NCBI GenBank assembly: GCA_022843385.1
Contig: JALHNT010000012.1
Coordinates: forward strand, 62,001 to 126,000
DNA length: 64,000 bases
DNA from: Anaerolineae bacterium
Lineage (GTDB): Bacteria > Chloroflexota > Anaerolineae > Aggregatilineales > Phototrophicaceae
Direction of reading: 5' to 3'
Shown: positions 25,232 to 33,734 of the stretch, in pieces
Layout of the letters: each line of letters starts with the position of its first letter
How positions within the stretch are numbered: position 1 is the stretch's first letter
Made by a program: the position numbers and the translations under genes
The notes under the pieces: generated by a model
Databases searched by the model: none
The model's input: the letters and a program-made list of their open reading frames with translations, nothing else
Told to the model about the DNA's origin: nothing

Positions 25232-25237
25232 TATAAT
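25232..25237 (+). promoter_or_regulatory. -10 box upstream of the first HEAT-repeat gene
   Basis: TATAAT lies 34 bases before the ATG at 25271, with TTTCCT at the -35 distance. The leader then carries AACTGAGG as ribosome site. The -35 is weak, so the assignment is tentative. Confidence 0.4.
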
Positions 25238-25270
25238 CATACTAAGGGTAGCTAACTGAGGCTAATAGAC

Positions 25271-26050
25271 ATGGTACAGGAAATTGATGTTCTGATCGGC
25301 GAACTGGCGCATGATCATCATGATGTACGCGAGTCGGCGGCCATTGATCTGCTGGAATACGGCAATGAAGCGGTTGAACCTCTGATTGTTGCTCTGCGCA
25401 ATCCCCATTGGCGGGTACGCCAGTATGCGGCCTGGGTGCTGGGCGAAGTCGGGAATCCGGCTGCGATTCCAGCGCTGATTGCCGCGCTGGGGGATACCAA
25501 CCCAACGGTACAGGAAAAGGTGGTCGCGGCGCTGGGCGAACTGGGCGACCGGGACGCCGTTGAACCGCTCATCCAGGCTCTAACTGACACGGAATTGAAT
25601 GTGCGCCAGAATGCAGCCTCGGCACTGGGCTATATCTGCGATAAGCGCGCCGTGCCAGGCTTGATTCAGGCGATGCGCGACGAGAGTCCCCTGGTGCGCG
25701 GCAATGCAGCGCTGGCGTTGGGCGCGATTGGCGACAAGCGAGCGATTGAACCGCTCATTCACACCTTGAATGACAACGATGACTGGACGCGGGGCAAAGC
25801 AGCGAAATCATTAGGCGCACTTCGGGCGGCTAAAGCGGTCGATTCCCTGATCGAACTGCTGACTGGGGCAGGCAACTGGTCCCGCTATTATGCGGCCTGG
25901 GCGCTGGGGGAGATCAGCGATAAGCGCGCCATCGACCCGCTGCTGCAAGCCTCGCGCACCAACGACATCTTCATGAAGCGGCGCTGCAAGGAAGCGCTCA
26001 TCAAGTTAGGGCATTTGAGCAGCCTGAGTTATAGTCTGCCCAATCGTTAG
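25271..26050 (+). CDS. HEAT-repeat (PBS-lyase HEAT-like) protein, copy 1
   Basis: 259 residues made almost entirely of about seven 31-residue HEAT-like repeats, for example AIPALIAALGDTNPTVQEKV, AVEPLIQALTDTELNVRQNA and AIEPLIHTLNDNDDWTRGKA. Such repeats form a curved protein-binding scaffold. There is no enzymatic domain, signal peptide or membrane helix. The next gene is a paralogue with the same repeat order and the same ends (start DVLIGELAHDHHDVRESAAI, end FMKRRCKEALIKLGH). Function unknown. Confidence 0.85.
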   Translation: MVQEIDVLIGELAHDHHDVRESAAIDLLEYGNEAVEPLIVALRNPHWRVRQYAAWVLGEVGNPAAIPALIAALGDTNPTVQEKVVAALGELGDRDAVEPLIQALTDTELNVRQNAASALGYICDKRAVPGLIQAMRDESPLVRGNAALALGAIGDKRAIEPLIHTLNDNDDWTRGKAAKSLGALRAAKAVDSLIELLTGAGNWSRYYAAWALGEISDKRAIDPLLQASRTNDIFMKRRCKEALIKLGHLSSLSYSLPNR

Positions 26051-26106
26051 TACCCAAGTATGGTGTCTCGCGAGAGCGATACCCTCTAGAATCGTGTTGA
26101 GCGACC

Positions 26107-26904
26107 ATGAATCATCCTTCAGGCAGGTCTGTGAACGACACGATCAACCATCTGATCGACCAATTGCGTCATGAAAATCATGATATCCGCGAATCGGCAG
26201 CGATAGAACTGCTGGATGTGGCCGATGAGTCGCTGGATATGCTGGTCGAAGCGCTGCATCATGACCACTGGCGAGTGCGCCAATACATCACCTGGATACT
26301 GGGACAAATGGGGGATCGCCGCGCCATCCCGGAAATTGTCTCGCTTCTCAGCGATGCAAACCAGAAAGTACAGGAAGAAGCCGCAGCAGCGCTGGATGAG
26401 CTGCGTGGCACGGGTTCAGTGGAGCCGTTGATCCAGGCCCTGGCCTACACCAATCCCGGCGTTCGCAGCCAGGCAGCGCTGGCGCTAGGGCATATCGGCG
26501 ATCTGCGGGCAGTGCCAGCCCTGATTGAAGCGCTGCACGATGACGATCAAAGTGTCCGCAGCAATGCCGCCGTCGCCCTCGGTCTGATTAAGGATAAACG
26601 CGCCATTGACCCGCTGGTGAACGCCCTGAACGACGAACAGGATTGGGTACGGGCGCAGGCAGCTAAAGCGTTGGGGGCTATGCGGGCTTCCAAGGCAATG
26701 GATTACCTCGTCCCGCTGCTGACCGGCGAGGGCGAATGGACTCGTTGTAATGCGGCCTGGGCGCTGGGTGAACTGCTCGATCCCCGCGCCATCAAGCCGC
26801 TGATGGTTGCTTCGCGCTCGGCCAGCACCCTGATGAAACGCCGCTGCAAGGAAGCGCTTGCCAAGCTCGGTCACTTCCCCATCAACACCCTGTTTAACGA
26901 GTGA
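26107..26904 (+). CDS. HEAT-repeat (PBS-lyase HEAT-like) protein, copy 2
   Basis: 265 residues, about seven HEAT-like repeats, aligned end to end with the preceding gene: LIDQLRHENHDIRESAAIEL, HWRVRQYITWILGQMGDRRA, and the end LMKRRCKEALAKLGHFP. A GTG at codon 9 (VNDTINHLIDQL) could be the true start. The pair arose by tandem duplication and has since diverged at many positions, so both copies seem to be kept for distinct roles. It ends 11 bases inside the stop of the convergent esterase gene. Confidence 0.85.
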   Translation: MNHPSGRSVNDTINHLIDQLRHENHDIRESAAIELLDVADESLDMLVEALHHDHWRVRQYITWILGQMGDRRAIPEIVSLLSDANQKVQEEAAAALDELRGTGSVEPLIQALAYTNPGVRSQAALALGHIGDLRAVPALIEALHDDDQSVRSNAAVALGLIKDKRAIDPLVNALNDEQDWVRAQAAKALGAMRASKAMDYLVPLLTGEGEWTRCNAAWALGELLDPRAIKPLMVASRSASTLMKRRCKEALAKLGHFPINTLFNE

Positions 26905-27676
26905 GCAGGAAGCGCAGCGCTTCGGGCAGCCGCCGCGCCCAAGCCGCTTCGTTGTGTTCCCCGTCAGTTTCGACCACATAGCGCAAATCCGCATCCAGCC
27001 GGTAGCCTTTATCCAGCAGCAGCGTCTTCATGCGGCGGGCGCTGGGTTCGCGCGTCCCGTGATCGAGATACAGCTTGCCCGGCTGAAATGGCTGGCGATG
27101 CACGAAGTCATAGATGGCTCCACGCCCCGGCCAGAGCGCCGGACTCATGGCCCCGGCGAAACCAAAGACCTCTGGGCGGGCGAAGAAAGCGTACAGACTG
27201 ATGAGACCACCGAGTGATGACCCGATGATTCCGGTCTGTTCACGTCCAGTGAGCACGCGGAAATCGCGCTCGATGACCGGCTTAACGGTGTCGGTGAGAA
27301 AAGCGAGATATGCATCCCCCTTACCATTCCAGAAATGCGGGAAGGGATTATATTCCTGCGTGCGCTGCGCTGTGTTCGGCAGACCGACAATGATGGCTTC
27401 CTGTCCTTCGTCGCCGAGCTGCGTCATCGCTTCGTCCACTCCCCACTCGACCCCGGCGAAGCTGGTGGCACGATCAAACAAATTCTGCCCATCCTGCATA
27501 TAGATGACCGGGTAAGACCGCTGGCTGGCGGAATAGGATGCCGGCAACCAGACCAGCAGGTCGCGTTCGTTGTGAAGCTGAGGGCTGCTGAAGCGCGGCC
27601 AGACGCGGAGCGTGCCGCTGACGCTGTGCGGCGCATTGCGCCAGGTCGAATACTCCATCCAGGCTGATGAGTGCAT
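26894..27676 (-). CDS. Putative esterase (Fes/IroE-like alpha/beta hydrolase)
   Basis: 260 residues from the ATG at 27676, chosen for AGAGG four bases upstream; an in-frame ATG at 27688 is possible. The esterase family layout is clear: VIYMQDGQNLFD, the nucleophile elbow GIIGSSLGGLISLY, the acidic loop KLYLDHGTRE and the histidine loop ETDGEHNEAAWARRLPEAL. No signal peptide, so it is probably cytoplasmic. Relatives hydrolyse ester bonds in siderophores or polyols. Convergent with the second HEAT gene. Confidence 0.82.
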   Translation of the reverse strand: MHSSAWMEYSTWRNAPHSVSGTLRVWPRFSSPQLHNERDLLVWLPASYSASQRSYPVIYMQDGQNLFDRATSFAGVEWGVDEAMTQLGDEGQEAIIVGLPNTAQRTQEYNPFPHFWNGKGDAYLAFLTDTVKPVIERDFRVLTGREQTGIIGSSLGGLISLYAFFARPEVFGFAGAMSPALWPGRGAIYDFVHRQPFQPGKLYLDHGTREPSARRMKTLLLDKGYRLDADLRYVVETDGEHNEAAWARRLPEALRFLLTR

Positions 27677-27943
27677 GAAACCTCTCATGAAGATCAGGTG
27701 AGAATTTCGCCGGAAAAAATGGCAAAAATGCCCTCTCAAACCCTAATTTAACCGAAAATAGCCTGATTTTCCCTAAATCTCCCTCGAATTTCCCGTGATT
27801 GCCTGTTGTGTATTTTTCAATTATTGCCTAAGATATTGTAAAGGGTTAACTACACATGTTAAGCCCTGGTGAAAAGTGCGGGAAAAACCGCGCGATTTAG
27901 TTAAATCCTTTTTTTTCGTGAAGCATAAAGGAGGCTTCAAACC
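27677..27943 (+). promoter_or_regulatory. AT-rich leader with hairpins and T-tract upstream of the 65-residue protein
   Basis: This is the most AT-rich stretch of the area. Near its end it has a small hairpin GCGG-n6-CCGC (27878-27891) and a palindrome GATTTAGTTAAATC (27894-27907) followed by eight T residues (27909-27916). An ideal AAAGGAGG ribosome site then lies at 27927-27934. This arrangement can act as an attenuator or as a structured leader for the next gene. No promoter boxes can be fixed with certainty. Confidence 0.45.
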
Positions 27944-28141
27944 ATGGCGAGTGTAGAATTCTACGATGTGAAGATCCGCAAGAAGGTCAAGATTGACGAC
28001 AAGAGCATCAGCAAGATCAAGATGGACACCAAGAGCGGCCCACGTTACGCGCTCAAGGGAAAGACATCGGATGGTCGTATGCTCACCCGCTTCGTAAGCG
28101 AAGCCGACTGGAAGAAAGCCAAGTACCCGGAAATGAAGTAA
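27944..28141 (+). CDS. Small basic protein of unknown function
   Basis: 65 residues, strongly basic (IRKKVKIDDKSISKIKMD, then FVSEADWKKAKYPEMK), with no membrane segment or cysteine. It has a near-perfect AAAGGAGG ribosome site ten bases before the ATG, an elaborate leader and an intrinsic terminator straight after, so it is a stand-alone and probably well-expressed gene. I do not recognise the family. The charge pattern would suit binding to nucleic acid or ribosomes, but that is speculation. Confidence 0.75.
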   Translation: MASVEFYDVKIRKKVKIDDKSISKIKMDTKSGPRYALKGKTSDGRMLTRFVSEADWKKAKYPEMK

Positions 28142-28158
28142 GCCGGGCCGTCAATCGG

Positions 28159-28191
28159 ATACCCGTTCCGGGAAACCAGGACGGGTATTTT
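28159..28191 (+). terminator. Intrinsic terminator after the small basic protein gene
   Basis: Hairpin ATACCCGT / ACGGGTAT (8 pairs) followed by TTTTATTT, 18 bases after the stop codon. The A residues on the left side are few, so it works mainly for the plus strand, although it also lies just beyond the end of the minus-strand gene at 28200. Confidence 0.8.
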
Positions 28192-28199
28192 ATTTCCCT

Positions 28200-28832
28200 T
28201 CATTCGCGGCGTCGCTCCTCATAGTAGCGTTCCCACTCGCGCCGGAATTCCTCATCCAGCGTCACGACTTCCGGACTGCCCACCCCTAAGCCAGTCACCT
28301 CGCCTGGCGCGAACTCTTCCAGCGCCTTCTGCACAAAGAATACCATATCCGTCGCCTGAAGTGAGGCAGTCAGCCGATGAAAGGTCCATGAGAGCGTGAA
28401 CAGGGCGATGATGAACAGGGTGATGAACAGGCGTGACCAGGGCGCGAAAACCAGGATCGCCGACAGGAACAACGGGATCGGGAAGATGTCGAAGAAGTAA
28501 AACCAGCGCATACGCACGCGCAGGCACAGCCGCGTCCCTTCGCCATGCGGGCTGAGTTCCCCGACCAGCGAGGCCGCCAGGGCGCTGCGTACGCCTTTCC
28601 CCCAGGGCAGCGCGCTGTTGGTCGTCAGCCGAAAACCGACCGGCAGCGGATCGACATAATAGCGTCGTCCATCGGTGAACAGATTGCGTAAGTGCAGCAG
28701 ATTTTGATTGGGACGGGTGGCTTCCATCACGGCGCGCAGACAGGCCGCGGGCGGCAGCGGGACGGTGAAGACCAGCACCGGATGAACATACCACAGGCGT
28801 TGCAGCAGGAATGACCTTATGCCACGCATCAC
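28200..28832 (-). CDS. Unknown membrane protein next to sortase
   Basis: 210 residues. After an N-terminal region of about 115 residues there are two membrane helices (FFDIFPIPLFLSAILVFAPW and LFITLFIIALFTLSWTF), then a cytoplasmic-looking acidic/basic tail (LDEEFRREWERYYEERRRE). The gene directly abuts the sortase stop, so they form an operon. No family recognised. Confidence 0.7.
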   Translation of the reverse strand: MMRGIRSFLLQRLWYVHPVLVFTVPLPPAACLRAVMEATRPNQNLLHLRNLFTDGRRYYVDPLPVGFRLTTNSALPWGKGVRSALAASLVGELSPHGEGTRLCLRVRMRWFYFFDIFPIPLFLSAILVFAPWSRLFITLFIIALFTLSWTFHRLTASLQATDMVFFVQKALEEFAPGEVTGLGVGSPEVVTLDEEFRREWERYYEERRRE

Positions 28833-29462
28833 TCAGGCGACTCGCTCGGCCATGACCACAACGCGCTCAGCGTAAATGTTCTGAATGAAGTTGTATTCAT
28901 CACAGGTTATCAGGGTGATCCGATCTTCGCTGGTGGGATACAGCACCGTCAGGTCATCGGGCTGAACGCGCCGGACTTCGGTGACAGTGTAGCGCTGTTC
29001 CTGTACGCCATAGGTCAGAATGATGAGGTCGCCAGTTTGTATCCGCTCCAATTGGGAAAAGACCCCGGCCCGTCCATCCGGCATCTCGACGTGACCGGCG
29101 AGGGCGATATTGCCCTTCATCCCGAACCAGCTCGTCCCTTCCAGATGACCGACATTCGTCCCCAACTCGCTGACATCCCAACTGACGCCATCCAGATAGA
29201 CATCGACGATGCTGGCGTTGACGCCCACGGTCGGCACATAAAGATTCGCCTTCAGGCGTGGGGTAGCCGTCGGCAGCAGCAGCGTGGGGGTCAGGGTTGG
29301 CAGCACGGCCACCTGCGCGGTAGGCTGGGGAGTGGGTTCGGCGCTCGGCTGACTGAGGCGATCATAGACCAGGAAGGCAAGTCCCAGCAGGATGCCCAGG
29401 ATAATCATGCGCTTGATACCAGACCCGGAGCGTTGATAGACGGGTAAACGACGGCGATACAT
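28833..29462 (-). CDS. Sortase family transpeptidase
   Basis: 209 residues. A basic N-terminus and signal anchor (MIILGILLGLAFLVYDRL) are followed by a Thr/Pro-rich stalk (PTPQPTAQVAVLPTLTPTL) and a sortase beta-barrel. The catalytic residues are H in ALAGHVEMP, C in ITLITCDEYN and R in YAERVVVMAE. It acts on the outer face of the membrane, cleaving a sorting signal and joining the protein to an amine. No protein with a recognisable LPxTG-like signal is encoded nearby. The first start MYRRRLPVY is kept although a start at M20 is possible. Confidence 0.9.
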   Translation of the reverse strand: MYRRRLPVYQRSGSGIKRMIILGILLGLAFLVYDRLSQPSAEPTPQPTAQVAVLPTLTPTLLLPTATPRLKANLYVPTVGVNASIVDVYLDGVSWDVSELGTNVGHLEGTSWFGMKGNIALAGHVEMPDGRAGVFSQLERIQTGDLIILTYGVQEQRYTVTEVRRVQPDDLTVLYPTSEDRITLITCDEYNFIQNIYAERVVVMAERVA

Positions 29463-29500
29463 ATGGTATGCTGGATGTGTGATCGAATACGGTTAGGCTC

Positions 29501-29508
29501 ATTATAAT
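29501..29508. promoter_or_regulatory. Shared palindromic -10 region for divergent sortase and propeller genes
   Basis: The palindrome ATTATAAT provides TATAAT on both strands (plus 29503-29508, minus 29501-29506). The plus-strand gene starts at 29524, which would leave a leader of under ten bases, close to leaderless. The minus-strand sortase leader would be about 30 bases. Overlapping divergent promoters of this kind exclude each other. Confidence 0.5.
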
Positions 29509-29523
29509 GGATTATCCGCCTAC

Positions 29524-30480
29524 ATGGTGAAGACGTTTGTCCCTGCCGCGATCATGCTGACGCTGACGCACCTGCTGCTGCTCGGTCTGGGACTGTTCCT
29601 CGGAAGCGGGCTGCCGACCGCGCTGCTGGCGCTGCCCGGCCCTGGCTACAACGAATCGGCAGATATTTACCTGCTCGATCTGGATCGGCGACTGGCACAT
29701 GATGCCACGCGCAGCCGCGACCGGGAAATCCTGTGGGCGCTTTCGGAGGATCAACGTCAACTGCTGGTCATTGTCGTCCCGATGAGTCCCGACCAGATCG
29801 CCTGGCTGCTGGATTGGCCGTCCCGTCAGAGCCAGTCGCTGCCGTTTCGCCAGCCGTACCTGATCTCGATCAACGACATTGTGTGGAACGGCGACACCAT
29901 TCTTTACACGGCGATGATGCGCGAAGAATATCAGGTATTCCGTTTTGACCTGACGACGCAAACGGCTGACACGGTATTTGCTTCGCGCCAACCGGTCACT
30001 AATATCGCCCTCTCCCCCGATGATCGCTGGCTGATCTACAACATCTTCAATGACCAGTTGCACAGCGATACCTATGCCATCGCTGCTGACTGTGAGGTGG
30101 ACTGCCCAACCCACCGTATCACCGGGCAATCGGGCAGCGAAGAGCAGGTCATCTGGTCGCCGGATGGGAAACAGATCGCCTTCATCTCGATCATCGAAAC
30201 CACCCGCATCTACAGCCTCCTCAGCGATTGCCTGTACGATGCCGGGCAGGAAGATCGCTGCCAGTATCAGAATGCGCGGCGCTTCGATACCGGCGATGTG
30301 GTGCCGGTGGGCAGACCCTTCGTCTGGTCAGCCGATGGCACCGCGCTGATCTTTCGTGGGGTACGTGCGGGAAGAGAAGGCATCTATCGTATGCCATCCG
30401 ACTGCTTCGCTGATCCAGCCGGGTGCAAGCCAGAACTGATTTATGACATGTCGGCGCTACCGTATCTGGGGAAGCGCTGA
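29524..30480 (+). CDS. Membrane-anchored TolB-like beta-propeller protein, copy 1
   Basis: 318 residues. An N-terminal signal anchor (MLTLTHLLLLGLGLFLGSGL) precedes an external domain with PD40/TolB-like blades: ITNIALSPDDRWLIYN, QVIWSPDGKQIAFIS and FVWSADGTALIFRG. Paired cysteines in ADCEVDCPTHR, SDCLYDAGQEDRC and SDCFADPAGC suggest disulfides outside the cell. The stop overlaps the start of copy 2 in TGATG-like fashion. The role is unknown, probably a cell-surface scaffold. Confidence 0.8.
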   Translation: MVKTFVPAAIMLTLTHLLLLGLGLFLGSGLPTALLALPGPGYNESADIYLLDLDRRLAHDATRSRDREILWALSEDQRQLLVIVVPMSPDQIAWLLDWPSRQSQSLPFRQPYLISINDIVWNGDTILYTAMMREEYQVFRFDLTTQTADTVFASRQPVTNIALSPDDRWLIYNIFNDQLHSDTYAIAADCEVDCPTHRITGQSGSEEQVIWSPDGKQIAFISIIETTRIYSLLSDCLYDAGQEDRCQYQNARRFDTGDVVPVGRPFVWSADGTALIFRGVRAGREGIYRMPSDCFADPAGCKPELIYDMSALPYLGKR

Positions 30481-31445
30481 TGCTGCGCTTCGAGCTGAGT
30501 CTGGTAGGTCTCTTGACGTTGCTACACCTGCTGCTGTTCGCTCTGGCACTGTTGATTGGAAACCGGCTGCTGACCCCATTGTTGGCGTTTTCCGGTCAGG
30601 GTTATGCCGCGTCGGTTGATGTTTACCTGCTGGATATGCCGCGGCGGTTGACAGCTAACGCCACGCGCAGCCCTGACAATGATTACCGGTGGCAGTTGGC
30701 CGACGATCAGCCACAGATGGTCGTGGTGGTCACACTGGCCGAAAATCCCAGCCGACGGGCGCTGCGGCTGCTCGACTGGTCGTCGCACCAGGTCAGGACG
30801 CTGCCGCTTGATCAACTGTACCTGGTGAGCATCAATGATATCGATTGGCACGGCCAGACCATTTTGTATGCCGCGATGTTCTATGAACAAAACAGGGTGT
30901 TCAATTACGACATCCTCGCTCAACAAACACGCGACACGATCCGCGCCTTTGATGAGACGATCCCCAGTATTGCCCTCTCGCCTGATGGTCGCTGGTTGGT
31001 CTACAGCACCCTGACCCATGCGTTAGAAACCGATTTTTATGCCACGCCCGCCGACTGCCGCGCCGATTGCCCAAGCTACCGCATGACCAGTCAATCGGGC
31101 AATGAAGAGCAGATCATCTGGTCGCCGGACGGGAAACAGATCGCCTTCATCTCGACCGTTGCGGCCACCCATATCTATAGCCTCCTTAGCGATTGCCTGT
31201 ATGATGCCGAGCAGGAAGATGGCTGCCAGGATCAGAATGCACGGCGCTTCGATACCGGTGATGTGGTGCCGGAGGGCAGACCCTTCGTCTGGTCAGCCGA
31301 TGGTAGGATGTTCCTCTTTCGCGGAGTGCAGGCAGGACAAGAAGGACTCTATCGTATGCCATCCGACTGCTTTGCTGATCCAGCCGGATGTGCGCCGGAA
31401 CTGATTTATGACCTGTCGGCGCTGCCATATCTGGGGAAGCGCTGA
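30480..31445 (+). CDS. Membrane-anchored TolB-like beta-propeller protein, copy 2
   Basis: 321 residues, a close paralogue of copy 1 with the same anchor (LLTLLHLLLFALALLIG), the same cysteine pairs (ADCRADCPSYR, SDCLYDAEQEDGC, SDCFADPAGC) and a near-identical C-terminus (LSALPYLGKR). At DNA level the last 200 or so bases of the two genes are almost the same, including the junction GGGGAAGCGCTGATGCTGCG repeated at both gene borders. This marks a recent duplication or gene conversion. Confidence 0.8.
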   Translation: MLRFELSLVGLLTLLHLLLFALALLIGNRLLTPLLAFSGQGYAASVDVYLLDMPRRLTANATRSPDNDYRWQLADDQPQMVVVVTLAENPSRRALRLLDWSSHQVRTLPLDQLYLVSINDIDWHGQTILYAAMFYEQNRVFNYDILAQQTRDTIRAFDETIPSIALSPDGRWLVYSTLTHALETDFYATPADCRADCPSYRMTSQSGNEEQIIWSPDGKQIAFISTVAATHIYSLLSDCLYDAEQEDGCQDQNARRFDTGDVVPEGRPFVWSADGRMFLFRGVQAGQEGLYRMPSDCFADPAGCAPELIYDLSALPYLGKR

Positions 31446-32332
31446 TGCTGCGCTTCACGCTGTGGCTGATAGGCTTCCTGACGTTGGTACATCTGCTGCT
31501 GCTGGCCGGAGCAAGCACGGCCGGCGAACGACTGGCGCACTGGCCGCTGATCCCGATGACGATCCATGCCCGACCGTATCTGCTTGACCTGAGCAGCGGC
31601 GGACGGTACGCGCTGGACAATGGCGATGCGACCGCTGTCGATGTCGCGCTCGCACCGGATTTATCACAGGCGCTGGTGGTACGGATGCGACGCGGGGGTT
31701 CGCAGGTTCACCTCATCAACTTGCAACGCTACCGCGATCAACTGCTGATCCTGAGCACCACCACCTTTCCCACCCCCAACTGGTCGCCGGACAGCCGGGA
31801 AGTGGTCTTCGCTGGTTATCAGGAACGCGGCCATGCTGATCTGTATCGCCTCCCGCTGGATGTTGACCAACCGGAGAGCCTGACCGATAACGGCGATGTC
31901 AACCGCACACCGGCCTGGTCACCGGATGGACGCCTGATGGCTTTCACCCGCGCCGATCTGTATGTGACCGATATGGAATGCCCGCTGACCTGTGATCGCC
32001 GCCTGACCTATCTCAACACCACCGTAGTGCTGCCGGCCTGGTCGCCCGACAGCCAGCAGATCGCCTATATGGTCAACCGCAGCGATGTCCCGGAAATCCA
32101 TCTTCTGAGCGTCACCTGTCTGGGTCAGGCTCAGGAAGCGTGCCCCAGCGAGGGGCGGCGACTGGCGTTGCCGAGTGGTCTGGTAGTGGTCATGGCGCAT
32201 CTCGGCTGGTCACGCGATGGCAGAGACCTGTACTTCACCGCCATTGGCGCGGATGGATACGGCTTTTACACCACCGCAGCCGATTGTCTGGCAGCGTGCA
32301 AGGCGCGGCTGCTGGTGGCGATGAATCAGTGA
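31445..32332 (+). CDS. Membrane-anchored TolB-like beta-propeller protein, copy 3 (divergent)
   Basis: 295 residues. The N-terminus matches copies 1 and 2 (MLRFTLWLIGFLTLVHLLLL), but the rest has diverged: PTPNWSPDSREVVFAGYQE, RTPAWSPDGRLMAFTRADL, VLPAWSPDSQQIAYMVN and LGWSRDGRDLYFTAIG blades. Cysteine pairs remain (MECPLTC, SVTCLGQAQEACP, ADCLAAC). It completes a three-gene operon with coupled stop/start junctions. Convergent with the secreted protein gene at 32388. Confidence 0.8.
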   Translation: MLRFTLWLIGFLTLVHLLLLAGASTAGERLAHWPLIPMTIHARPYLLDLSSGGRYALDNGDATAVDVALAPDLSQALVVRMRRGGSQVHLINLQRYRDQLLILSTTTFPTPNWSPDSREVVFAGYQERGHADLYRLPLDVDQPESLTDNGDVNRTPAWSPDGRLMAFTRADLYVTDMECPLTCDRRLTYLNTTVVLPAWSPDSQQIAYMVNRSDVPEIHLLSVTCLGQAQEACPSEGRRLALPSGLVVVMAHLGWSRDGRDLYFTAIGADGYGFYTTAADCLAACKARLLVAMNQ

Positions 32333-32387
32333 TGCGGCGTGTTGTACATTTCCAGATTAGCCACGACCATCATTTCGAATGGGTCAC

Positions 32388-33734
32388 TCATTCACAGGCT
32401 GGCAGCGCTGCCAGATCAAGCTGCCACAGCCCACCGTTGAGGCCATTGGCCGCCAGCGCAATGCTGCCCTTCTCCGGCGACATCCACCACCAGGCGCGTT
32501 CGTCGTCATTCAGGCGCAGCGGCAGTTGCCCCAGATCATAGAGCTGTTTATCCTGGTCGTTGTAACACACCAGTCGTGCCTCGTCGTCACGCGGCAGGGC
32601 GAGATAGATGAAGTCGGAGCCGTCGCCATCGCGCTGCCAGATCGGGCCGGGCCAGTTGTTCCCCGGAAGTTCATCCAGGGTGAAGAGCAGTTGCTCAGAG
32701 CTATCAAAGGCGGCGCGTTTGCGATAGTAGGCATAACCCTCTTCATAAGCCAGCGCAATCACCACATCATTACCATCCGGGCTGGCACCCGGTCGGGTAA
32801 GCGATGGGGTGCTGTTGGCCGGGGTCTCACTTAACAAGCGCCCATCCACCGTCGCAGTGAAGTAAGTAATCGGGTCGCCAATCGCACCATAGTAGTAAGC
32901 GAGAAAGTTGCCATTCCCCAGCCAGTAGATGCCCTGCAGGGTACGATCCGAAAGGCGTTCCCCCTCGCGGAACATGCGGCGGCGGAAAGAGCCATCGCGC
33001 TCAGCGGTGAAGATCACATTCAGTTCGGTCTGATAGACCAGGCGCATACCATTAGGATCGTAATGGAGCATCGACTGTTGAAAATAGAGCGGCTCCAGCA
33101 GGCCTAATTGACGGCGCAGCGCCTCAGTCACCAGGTCGGCTTTGGGATGGGTGATGGTGATGGCCTCGCTGTTGAGCGGCTGTTCCCGCCACTGCCAGTC
33201 GATGAACAGATCACGCCAGCAACCCTCGGCATAACGCAGGCTGCCTTCATCGATCCACTCAACATCGACAATTTCGCCGCTCCCCAACTGGCGGATTCCC
33301 GGTTCATCCACCGGCTCCGCAGCAATCGCGGGTGTGGTGGCCTCGCCCTGAGCGCTGATCTCGACCCGGCTGACAACAGCATCGTCTTCATCCAGTTCCA
33401 GCGGCACAGCGAAGCGCTGGACGGCACCCGGTTGCAGCGCAAAATCCAACGCCAGCCCTTCATTACAGGCATTGGTCAGGTAGCCCAATCCGCTACCGAC
33501 CACCTGATCAGCTGCATCGTAAGCGGTGGCTTCGAGCAGGACGTTGCCATAAGCCTGATCGGGGGAAACATTCTGTAGCTGGCCTTCGGCAAACAACAGC
33601 GATTCGCCATAGACATCCAATTCAGTTACCACCTGGATAGTGCCAGCAGGGGTGAGCGGAGGCGAGTCCTGCGCTGCCGCCCCGCCGATCACACTGACGA
33701 TGATGCCCAGCCACAACACCCACTGTTTACTCAT
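32388..33734 (-). CDS. Secreted protein of unknown function with possible FxLYD-like and propeller-like parts
   Basis: About 448 residues from the ATG at 33734, which has AGAGG eight bases upstream. A signal peptide (MSKQWVLWLGIIVSVIGGAA, cut near AAAQ) is followed by a beta-rich domain (LFAEGQLQNVSPDQAYGNVL, ATAYDAADQVVGSGLGYL) resembling FxLYD-type domains, then a DUF-like middle part and a C-terminal half with propeller-like strands (GASPDGNDVVIALAYEEGYA, MSPEKGSIALAANGL). Convergent with the propeller operon and perhaps functionally linked, since both are exported. No enzyme motif seen. Confidence 0.7.
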   Translation of the reverse strand: MSKQWVLWLGIIVSVIGGAAAQDSPPLTPAGTIQVVTELDVYGESLLFAEGQLQNVSPDQAYGNVLLEATAYDAADQVVGSGLGYLTNACNEGLALDFALQPGAVQRFAVPLELDEDDAVVSRVEISAQGEATTPAIAAEPVDEPGIRQLGSGEIVDVEWIDEGSLRYAEGCWRDLFIDWQWREQPLNSEAITITHPKADLVTEALRRQLGLLEPLYFQQSMLHYDPNGMRLVYQTELNVIFTAERDGSFRRRMFREGERLSDRTLQGIYWLGNGNFLAYYYGAIGDPITYFTATVDGRLLSETPANSTPSLTRPGASPDGNDVVIALAYEEGYAYYRKRAAFDSSEQLLFTLDELPGNNWPGPIWQRDGDGSDFIYLALPRDDEARLVCYNDQDKQLYDLGQLPLRLNDDERAWWWMSPEKGSIALAANGLNGGLWQLDLAALPACE

